Source: Treponema sp. UBA4873 (GTDB taxonomy: Bacteria; Spirochaetota; Spirochaetia; Treponematales; Treponemataceae). From it: 64,000 bases of DNA. Positions 58,192 through 64,000 of this stretch are shown piece after piece (within the stretch, counting starts at the first letter, position 1; each line of letters starts with the position of its first letter). The stretch is taken from NCBI GenBank assembly GCA_002399405.1, contig DHDP01000014.1, forward strand, positions 1-64,000, written 5' to 3'. The notes under the pieces are model-generated. The model had not been told where the DNA came from. It made no database searches and saw nothing but the letters and a program-made list of their open reading frames with translations. The translations under genes were made by a program, and so were the position numbers.

Positions 58192-60231
58192 TTATTCAGC
58201 AGCGGGAAGCGCTTTCTGCTCCGTATTCGCGGCGCTTTCGAGTTCCTTACAGTGGTCCTCGGCCTTGACGATTTCTTCGAATTCCTTGCCGTCCATCGTC
58301 TCTTTTTCAAGAAGCCGGTTCGCAATATATTCGAGGATTTCCTTGTGCTTTTTGAGCAGCGCAAGAACGGCCTTATACCGGCCCGCCATGATGCGTGCAA
58401 TTTCCTCGTCGATATACTGCTGCGTCGTCTCGGAGTATTCGCGGACAAGCTGCGGTTCGCCGCCGTCGTATCCCTGCCCGGACTTGCCGAGCGTCATATT
58501 CTTGAAACGGTCGCTCATACCGTAATCGGTAATCATCCTGCGGATTGTGTCGGTCGCGCGCTGAATGTCGTTCGCGGCTCCCGTCGAAATTTCGTTGAAG
58601 ATGATTTGTTCCGCGGCGCGTCCGCCGAGCATAACGTCCACCTCGCTGATGAGTTTCTTTTCGCTTTTGAGGTATGTGTCGTCTTCCGGCAGCTGCATCG
58701 TATAGCCGAGCGCACCCATGCCGCGCGGAATAATCGTAATTTTATGAACGGGATCGCTGCCCGGCGTAAATGCAGCGGCAAGCGCGTGGCCTGTCTCGTG
58801 ATACGCGACAATGCGGCGCTCTTCTTCCTTTACGACGCGCGTCTTCTTCTGCAGACCGACAATCGTCTTTTCAACGGCCTCGTCGAAGTCGGGCATGGTC
58901 ACCTTTTTACGGCCGCCGCGCACGGCGAGCAGCGCCGCTTCGTTTACGATGTTCGCCAAATCAGCTCCGCTGAAACCTGCCGTCGAATGCGCGATCGCAC
59001 CGAAGTCGACGTCGGTGTCAAGTTTCACGTTCTTCGCATGAATGCGCAGAATGGCTTCGCGGCCCTTCACGTCCGGTCTGTCGACGACAACCTGCCGGTC
59101 AAAACGGCCGGGACGGAGAAGAGCCGGGTCAAGGATGTCGGGACGGTTCGTCGCCGCGAGGACAATCAAGCCTTTCTCGTTGTCGAATCCGTCCATTTCC
59201 ACGAGCAGCTGATTCAGCGTCTGTTCGCGTTCGTCGTTGCCGCCGAGGTTGCTCGTACGGCTTTTTCCGATGGCATCGATTTCGTCGATAAATATGATAC
59301 ACGGTGCTTTTTCGCGCGCAGTCCGGAACAAATCGCGGACGCGGCTCGCACCGACGCCGACAAACATTTCGACGAAATCCGAGCCGCTGATGCGGAAGAA
59401 CGGCACGCCGGCTTCACCTGCAACCGCGCGGGCGAGCAGCGTTTTTCCCGTTCCCGGAGGTCCGACAAGCAGAACGCCCTTCGGAATTTTGCCGCCGATT
59501 TCCGTGTATTTTTTCGGCTGCTTCAAAAAATCGACGACCTCCACAAGCTCTTCCTTCGCCTCGTCGACGCCGGCAACATCAGCAAAACGCGTCTTCACTT
59601 TGCCTTCGTCGACGGCTTTCGCGCGCGACTGTCCGGCATTGAAGATACTTCCCATACCTCCGCCCATGCCTCCGCCCATTTTGCGGAAAATGAGGAAATA
59701 CATAAGGAAGATGAGTGCGAACGGTATAATAATGTTTATGAGAATCTGGACAAGATAATTATTCTGTTTTATTACGAATTTATACTCGACGCCTTTCTCG
59801 TTGAGCATGTCGATGAAACTGGGCATAAGCACGCCGACAGTTTTGTACTCGGTGCGGTTTTTCGTCTGGGCGGGAAACAGCATATATCCCTTCGCATTTT
59901 TATCGGCCTGGACAGGCTGTTCGGGTCCGTATCCGACAAAATACGTATCGCCGAGTTCCACTGAAACAATCTTTCCGTCGTCAATGAGCCGGCGGAATTC
60001 GGAAAAATCAACGAGATCTTCCGGTTTCGACACGACGAAAACATTCACCAGAGCAAGAACGGCAAGGATGAGAAGCATTATTCCCCAGAACGGGAAATGC
60101 GGTCTGTTATCGTTATTTGTATCTTTTTTCTTTTTGCCGTCGTCGTCTTCCGGGCCGGCAAATTTAAAAAAGTTGTACGGATCCCTGTCATCGGGAGTAT
60201 CATTTTTCTTATCTTTAATCTCGTCGCTCAT
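58192..60231 (-). CDS. ftsH: ATP-dependent zinc metalloprotease FtsH
   Basis: Membrane AAA+ protease that degrades misfolded membrane proteins and short-lived regulators. 679 residues. Two transmembrane helices (about 47-68 and 161-181) flank a periplasmic domain. Then the AAA module with Walker A GPPGTGKT (257-264), Walker B IIFIDEIDAIG (about 312-322) and second region of homology ATNRPDILDPALLRPGRFDR, and the peptidase site HETGH (478-482). The N-terminus before the first helix is longer and more charged than usual. AGAGG lies 6 nt before the ATG. It is the first gene of the operon to DUF362 and diverges from fliS. Confidence 0.97.
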   Translation of the reverse strand: MSDEIKDKKNDTPDDRDPYNFFKFAGPEDDDGKKKKDTNNDNRPHFPFWGIMLLILAVLALVNVFVVSKPEDLVDFSEFRRLIDDGKIVSVELGDTYFVGYGPEQPVQADKNAKGYMLFPAQTKNRTEYKTVGVLMPSFIDMLNEKGVEYKFVIKQNNYLVQILINIIIPFALIFLMYFLIFRKMGGGMGGGMGSIFNAGQSRAKAVDEGKVKTRFADVAGVDEAKEELVEVVDFLKQPKKYTEIGGKIPKGVLLVGPPGTGKTLLARAVAGEAGVPFFRISGSDFVEMFVGVGASRVRDLFRTAREKAPCIIFIDEIDAIGKSRTSNLGGNDEREQTLNQLLVEMDGFDNEKGLIVLAATNRPDILDPALLRPGRFDRQVVVDRPDVKGREAILRIHAKNVKLDTDVDFGAIAHSTAGFSGADLANIVNEAALLAVRGGRKKVTMPDFDEAVEKTIVGLQKKTRVVKEEERRIVAYHETGHALAAAFTPGSDPVHKITIIPRGMGALGYTMQLPEDDTYLKSEKKLISEVDVMLGGRAAEQIIFNEISTGAANDIQRATDTIRRMITDYGMSDRFKNMTLGKSGQGYDGGEPQLVREYSETTQQYIDEEIARIMAGRYKAVLALLKKHKEILEYIANRLLEKETMDGKEFEEIVKAEDHCKELESAANTEQKALPAAE

Positions 60232-60309
60232 CAGAAACCTCTGTTAAAAATATACGCTTTATTGAACGATTTGTCGACATAAAAAACCGGCGGAGAAACA
60301 GCTTTTATG

Positions 60310-60336
60310 TAAAGTTTTTTTTTCACCGTCCGATAA
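60310..60336 (+). promoter_or_regulatory. Sigma-28 (FliA/WhiG)-type flagellar promoter
   Basis: TAAAGTTT (60310-60317), 11 bp, TCCGATAA (60329-60336) matches the sigma-28 consensus TAAAGTTT-N11-GCCGATAA at 15 of 16 positions with exact spacing. It lies 64 bp before the fliS start, whose ribosome-binding site is GGGAGG 6 nt from the ATG. The rest of the gap 60232-60400 holds no gene. Confidence 0.88.
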
Positions 60337-60400
60337 TGTATGCGGGTGTTTGTCTTTTTAAGGTAAAAATTTGCCGTAAATATGGTACGGGAGGTTCAAA

Positions 60401-60841
60401 ATGGGGTATAATCAGGCATATAACGCGTATAAGAATACAAATATACGTACGGCAAGTCAGGGGCATCTTGTTGTTCTGCTATACGAGGAGGCTGTCCGCA
60501 GACTGGCGGAAGCTTCAGGGCTGTTCGGCCAGGACGGAACTGTCAGGGCTCCCGACATCGAGAAGTTCAACAGCTGCCTGCAGAAAGCACAGGCTGTAAT
60601 TACGGAGCTGCAGGTTTCGCTTAATATGGAAAAAGGCGGCGAAATTGCGCAGAATCTTATGTCGCTGTACGTCTATTTCAACAACGAGCTGATGGCCGCG
60701 AACATAAATCACGACAGGAAAAAAATCGATTTTGTACTTGATATGATGAGGCAGCTCACCGATTCATGGCGGCAGGCTGCAAACAGTACTGCGAACGCGC
60801 CATCGGCCACAGTCTCAAATGTCCTTAATATAGAGGGATAA
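60401..60841 (+). CDS. fliS: Flagellar secretion chaperone FliS
   Basis: 146 residues. It binds flagellin in the cytoplasm and delivers it to the flagellar export apparatus. The family start is clear: YNQAYNAYKNTNIRTASQGH then LVVLLYEEAVRRLAEA; the middle KAQAVITELQVSLNMEKGGE, then IAQNLMSLYVYFNNELMAAN, is the conserved helical core. The first gene after the sigma-28 promoter; the next gene follows after 2 bp. In spirochaetes the filaments are periplasmic, so FliS serves periplasmic flagellin export. Confidence 0.95.
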   Translation: MGYNQAYNAYKNTNIRTASQGHLVVLLYEEAVRRLAEASGLFGQDGTVRAPDIEKFNSCLQKAQAVITELQVSLNMEKGGEIAQNLMSLYVYFNNELMAANINHDRKKIDFVLDMMRQLTDSWRQAANSTANAPSATVSNVLNIEG

Positions 60842-60843
60842 GC

Positions 60844-61323
60844 ATGGAAGAATTAACTCAGCAGGAAATCGACGAACGCGTTGCGATTCTTAAACGATTC
60901 CGCACACTGCTCGTCCAGCAGCGCGATAAATTCCGCGAATACCTTACTGTCCTCGAAAAACAGCAGGAGTCGATCACTGCGGAAGATACTGAATCGCTGC
61001 TCGCGCATACAGAACTCGAACAGCAGGTTGTTGCAGGAATCACAAACATCCAGAAAGTGCTTGTTCCGATGTCCGAAATGTATGCTTCGGCAAACGTGCC
61101 GGCACAGCAGCAGGAAAACAGCTCAATCGAATCGATTCGGACCGAGCTGTCGAACCTTCAGTCTCAGATACTTGTTCAGAACGAGAAGAACAGAGAGCTC
61201 CTCCGCATCCATATTTCGCAGGTACGTACCCAGATGCAGCAGTTTACAAATCCGTATAAGGGCAAGAGAAGCGTGTACGCCCAGAAAAATGCGGTCGGAA
61301 ATTTCGTAGAAATCGAAGCATGA
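60844..61323 (+). CDS. FlgN-like flagellar chaperone
   Basis: 159 residues, almost wholly alpha-helical (LKRFRTLLVQQRDKFREYLT, LLAHTELEQQVVAGITNIQK, ELSNLQSQILVQNEKNRELL), with the long antiparallel coiled-coil pattern of FlgN-type export chaperones for hook-associated proteins. Context supports this: directly after fliS, under a sigma-28 promoter, with GAGGG 6 nt before the ATG. Sequence identity to FlgN is not obvious by eye, so the name is from fold pattern plus position. It overlaps folA by 4 bp (ATGA). Confidence 0.72.
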   Translation: MEELTQQEIDERVAILKRFRTLLVQQRDKFREYLTVLEKQQESITAEDTESLLAHTELEQQVVAGITNIQKVLVPMSEMYASANVPAQQQENSSIESIRTELSNLQSQILVQNEKNRELLRIHISQVRTQMQQFTNPYKGKRSVYAQKNAVGNFVEIEA

Positions 61324-61817
61324 TTGCCATTATCGCCGCTTACGCAAGAAACAGAGTACTCGGCAGGGACGGACAAATACCGTGGAAACTCGACGGCGAA
61401 CAGAAACGTTTCCGGGAACTTACGACGGGAAACGTCGTCGTCATGGGACGCAGAACGTATGAATCAATCGGCAGACGGCTTCCGAACCGCATGACGATCG
61501 TTCTTTCAAACACAAAGGAATTTACCGATTTCTGCAATCTTCACACGGCGCACAGCCTGAAAGAAGCGCTCGATTACGCGGCGGATCACGCCGATCTCAG
61601 CGACATTTTCATCGCGGGCGGCGCAAATGTGTACGAAGAGGCGATTCCGCTCTGCGACGTGATGTACATCACGGAGATAGACGCGGATATCGACGGAGAT
61701 GTCCGGTTCCCGGATTTCAACCAGGCCGATTTCAAAAAAACAATCAACGACAGGATAACGAACGACGTTCTTCCGTATCAGTATGAGACGTTCATACGAA
61801 CGGGCGGTCGACGCTGA
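61320..61817 (+). CDS. folA: Dihydrofolate reductase
   Basis: 165 residues. Reduces dihydrofolate to tetrahydrofolate with NADPH. Family marks: IAAYARNRVLGRDGQIPWKL (substrate loop with conserved Trp), GNVVVMGRRTYESIGRRLPN (NADPH-binding), and FIAGGANVYEEAIPLCDVMY. The ATG overlaps the stop of the FlgN-like gene, so it is translated from the flagellar sigma-28 transcript unless an internal promoter exists. The 3' end overlaps the CDF transporter gene by 26 bp tail to tail. Its substrate-cycle partners folD and folE2 are at the other end of the window. Confidence 0.95.
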   Translation: MIAIIAAYARNRVLGRDGQIPWKLDGEQKRFRELTTGNVVVMGRRTYESIGRRLPNRMTIVLSNTKEFTDFCNLHTAHSLKEALDYAADHADLSDIFIAGGANVYEEAIPLCDVMYITEIDADIDGDVRFPDFNQADFKKTINDRITNDVLPYQYETFIRTGGRR

Positions 61818-62964
61818 TGATGCAGATACATTCGGGACGGACGTTCTTTATGCGCGACGAAAGCGTGCTGCGGAGTTCTTCGTCGTTCATCAGGCACGAA
61901 AGAGGTTTCACCACATCAAAAATGACATTCGTATGAGTCGGCCCCGGAACGATGCGGAGATCGTGCACCGTAATTCCCGGATTAATCGACACGGCCTCCT
62001 CTGAAACAAACTCCCGCATCTTTTTCACTTCGTCGTTTTTTAAATCGATCGGATCCATATGGATTGTCACTGCGCAGTTAAAGCGCTTCGCAATGTCGAC
62101 CTCGGCGTTATCTATCACGTCGTGAAGGGCGAAAATATCCATGTCGCCGGGAACTTCCGCGTGAAGCGAAATCATAACCCGTCCGGGACCGTAATCGTGC
62201 ACGACAAGATCGTGGATTCCGTGAATCGGCTTATGCTTAAGCGTTTCAGCTTCTATTTCCTTAACAAATTCCGGGGACGGAGGCACGCCGAGCAGCGGAT
62301 TTATCGTTTCCCTTGCGGCAGTCAGACCGCTTATGACGATAAACACCGCAACGACCATACCCGCAATGCCGTCGAGCGGCAGCGGCGTCTTAATAAAACG
62401 TGCGGCGGTTATCGAAGCAAGAACGACGAAAGTGGAAATCGTGTCGCTGAGACTGTCGCGCGCAATCGCATCCATCGCCGCCGATTTGATTTTTTTCGAC
62501 ACGCCGCGATTGTACACGTACATGTAAAATTTCGTAAGGATCGATACGACGAGCACGACGACCGAAAGCAGTCCCGTCTCCACCGGTTCCGGATGAACAA
62601 CGGCTTCCGCCGAAGATTTGAGCAGCTCGACGCCCGCAAGAATAATAAGAAACGAAACAATCAGTCCCGAAACATACTCGAGTCGTCCGTGGCCGAACGG
62701 ATGCTCTGCATCGGGTTTTTTAAAAGAAAGTTTAAAACCGAGAATCGTAATAACAGACGAGCCCGCGTCGGAAAGGTTGTTGAACGCATCAGCTGTGACA
62801 GCGACGGACTTTGACACGATGCCTGCCAGCAGCTTGAAGAAAAACAGCAGAACGTTGAGAAAAATGCCGAATACGCCGCAGACAACGCCGTATTTCTCCC
62901 TGACGGCAGGATTTTCCGTATCGTCCGGATTGCGGATGAATAATTTCACCAGAAGTCTGATCAT
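61792..62964 (-). CDS. Cation diffusion facilitator (CDF) metal transporter
   Basis: 390 residues. Six transmembrane helices in the first about 215 residues with the metal-site residues in AFNNLSDAGSSVITILGF (helix 2) and MDAIARDSLSDTISTFVVL (helix 5), plus HPFGHGRLEYVSGL. Two C-terminal cytoplasmic segments follow: the usual dimer domain (VHDYGPGRVMISLHAEVPGD) and a second about 80 residues (KKMREFVSEEAVSINPGITV) making it longer than most. It exports Zn, Mn or Fe by proton antiport. The start lies 7 nt after TATGCT, with an operator-like palindrome in the promoter. Confidence 0.93.
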   Translation of the reverse strand: MIRLLVKLFIRNPDDTENPAVREKYGVVCGVFGIFLNVLLFFFKLLAGIVSKSVAVTADAFNNLSDAGSSVITILGFKLSFKKPDAEHPFGHGRLEYVSGLIVSFLIILAGVELLKSSAEAVVHPEPVETGLLSVVVLVVSILTKFYMYVYNRGVSKKIKSAAMDAIARDSLSDTISTFVVLASITAARFIKTPLPLDGIAGMVVAVFIVISGLTAARETINPLLGVPPSPEFVKEIEAETLKHKPIHGIHDLVVHDYGPGRVMISLHAEVPGDMDIFALHDVIDNAEVDIAKRFNCAVTIHMDPIDLKNDEVKKMREFVSEEAVSINPGITVHDLRIVPGPTHTNVIFDVVKPLSCLMNDEELRSTLSSRIKNVRPECICIISVDRPFV

Positions 62965-62971
62965 GATTTAA

Positions 62972-63000
62972 AGCATATCACGTTTCCGTCGAAACGTTAA
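62972..63000 (-). promoter_or_regulatory. CDF gene promoter with palindromic operator in the spacer
   Basis: On the minus strand TTAACG (63000-62995) and TATGCT (62977-62972) are 17 bp apart. The spacer is the palindrome ACGTTTCCGTCGAAACGT (7-bp arms, 62980-62997). The -10 ends 7 nt before the ATG at 62964. An inverted repeat between -35 and -10 is the classic place for a metal-responsive repressor or a MerR-type activator. Confidence 0.55.
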
Positions 63001-63005
63001 GGATG

Positions 63006-63036
63006 TGCGGATTAAATCTCAATGAATTAATCCGCA
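63006..63036. terminator. Hairpin between the AEC and CDF genes
   Basis: TGCGGATTAA (63006-63015) and TTAATCCGCA (63027-63036) form a perfect 10-bp stem with an 11-nt loop, just after the stop of the AEC permease gene on the minus strand. There is no T-run after it on that strand, so it may be a weak terminator or RNA-stability hairpin. Confidence 0.5.
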
Positions 63037-63047
63037 GTCCTTTGTTG

Positions 63048-63995
63048 TTATTTTATAAACAGTTCCGCAAGCTTAACAAACAGCGGCACGGTGACAATGC
63101 ACAAAACGGACGTCGCGGATACAGTGAGGCTCGTATATGCGGCGTTTCTTTTAAACACGCACGCAAACGTCGAGGAGCTCATGCCCGTCGGACAGAGGCT
63201 CGCAATGTATACGACAAAAAGTATTTCCCGTAAATCGGTCACACCGGGAAACAGGCGGTACACTGCATACAAAAACGCCAGAACCACAAACGACGAAACG
63301 ACGAGCCGGACAACCGACGCCTTAATAACGCGCCCCGTATACGAAACGCCTCCTGCTGATTTGCGGAAGCCTGCAAACAGCATGCCGAGCAGAATCATGG
63401 ACAGTGCCGTGTTCAGGTCGGCTATGAGCGACAGCGGTTTCGCAACAATCCCCGGAAGCGTGAAAGGAAGGCAGAACAGGACGAGACCGGCGGCGACCGC
63501 AATCACGTTCGGATTCGTCACCACTTTTTTCCAGTTGACGCGGCCCGACATCAGGTATTCGCCGTATATCCACAGATACACGTTGAACACCACAATATAC
63601 CCCATAAGGTAGAACACGCCGGAAGGACCGAATACCCCGTTGATGAGCGGAATACCGATAAATCCGCAGTTCGTGAACACAATGCCGATGCGGTCGAGTC
63701 CGTCGAGCATCCGCCCGGCCTCGTTTTTCGAATGTACGGCGAGAGTTGCGACAAGCGTGAGCAGCAGATGCACGCCGATGCAGATGAAAATGATGAACGC
63801 AAGCCGCCGCATTTTATCCGAATCATACGGTATGTTGAACGCATTTACGATAAGGCACGGATTTACAAAAAAAAGCAGAACCTTACTCAGGAACTGGGAC
63901 TCTGTTTCACCGAATTTGTTTCTGCGCGAAAAAACGAACGACAGCGCAGCTATAAGCATCATGATGACAAGCTGCTTCAATACAAGAAAATGCAT
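63048..63995 (-). CDS. AEC-family transporter (auxin efflux carrier-like permease)
   Basis: 315 residues, about ten transmembrane helices in the two-times-five arrangement of the AEC family: FLSKVLLFFVNPCLIVNAFN in helix 2, GIVFTNCGFIGIPLINGVFG (the conserved N-C-G-F-G-P-like loop), and LCPTGMSSSTFACVFKRNAA near the C-terminal unit. Bacterial members move malate, malonate or other small organic acids. The ATG is 5 bp from the right edge, so its ribosome-binding site and the true upstream limit are outside the window. Confidence 0.9.
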   Translation of the reverse strand: MHFLVLKQLVIMMLIAALSFVFSRRNKFGETESQFLSKVLLFFVNPCLIVNAFNIPYDSDKMRRLAFIIFICIGVHLLLTLVATLAVHSKNEAGRMLDGLDRIGIVFTNCGFIGIPLINGVFGPSGVFYLMGYIVVFNVYLWIYGEYLMSGRVNWKKVVTNPNVIAVAAGLVLFCLPFTLPGIVAKPLSLIADLNTALSMILLGMLFAGFRKSAGGVSYTGRVIKASVVRLVVSSFVVLAFLYAVYRLFPGVTDLREILFVVYIASLCPTGMSSSTFACVFKRNAAYTSLTVSATSVLCIVTVPLFVKLAELFIK

Positions 63996-64000
63996 GGCAC

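Noticed and set aside
1..64000. tRNA, rRNA, riboswitch and prophage genes
   Set aside because: No cloverleaf, rRNA-like or integrase-like sequence was seen by eye; a covariance-model scan was not possible here and would be decisive.

Overview
The window looks like chromosomal DNA of a Treponema-type spirochaete. The evidence is a CarD regulator followed directly by an IspD-IspF fusion, the FliS/FlgN-like flagellar chaperones, a TonB/ExbB/ExbD system beside beta-barrel and TPR envelope proteins, MurJ, a RodZ-like protein and a very long membrane-anchored coiled-coil protein of spirochaetal type. Base composition is moderately GC-rich by eye. I see no rRNA, tRNA, CRISPR array or intact insertion sequence. 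Nearly all of the window is ordinary, tightly packed chromosomal coding sequence. Species is not assignable from sequence alone.

Layout. 1-3,700: a partial membrane protein running off the left edge, an XRE regulator, and a folD-folE2-miaB operon on the minus strand. 3,779-5,529: an outer-membrane barrel and a lipoprotein. 5,531-5,723: five back-to-back inverted repeats. 5,767-11,829: a RarA fusion protein, a small ORF, adk, a short-chain dehydrogenase with a zinc-ribbon tail, and a divergent TetR regulator. 11,830-13,801: ilvB under a Val-codon attenuator. 13,812-14,157: a MITE-like element. 14,208-16,570: an RqcH/NFACT protein and a PAP2-like orphan. 16,613-21,234: a DEAD-box helicase diverging from carD-ispDF. 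21,282-34,835: a minus-strand run of eight tightly spaced genes (secreted protein, periplasmic TPR protein, beta-barrel, ExbB, ExbD, TonB, HAD phosphatase, 1615-residue coiled-coil protein), possibly extended upstream by a 1530-residue activase. 39,622-42,400: murJ and an M24 peptidase. 42,401-48,993: a TPR protein and a LamG/FN3 secreted protein diverging from uvrC. 49,006-51,478: DUF434 and YdcF proteins diverging from a secreted nuclease. 51,527-60,231: a six-gene operon ftsH-lolA-rodZ-rimO-uvrD-DUF362. 60,310-61,817: a sigma-28-type promoter driving fliS, a flgN-like gene and folA. 61,792-63,995: a CDF metal transporter and an AEC permease.

Three themes stand out. First, the eight-gene TonB run is the best candidate for an undescribed envelope system: it has its own motor, an outer-membrane barrel, periplasmic scaffolds and a giant cytoplasmic coiled coil with hendecad repeats. 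Second, regulation is visible in the DNA: a textbook branched-chain amino-acid attenuator, a near-perfect sigma-28 promoter, and a palindromic operator inside a metal-transporter promoter. Third, many first-in-operon genes have a -10 hexamer 4-10 nt before the start codon and no Shine-Dalgarno sequence, which suggests widespread leaderless transcription, while genes inside operons have clear ribosome-binding sites.
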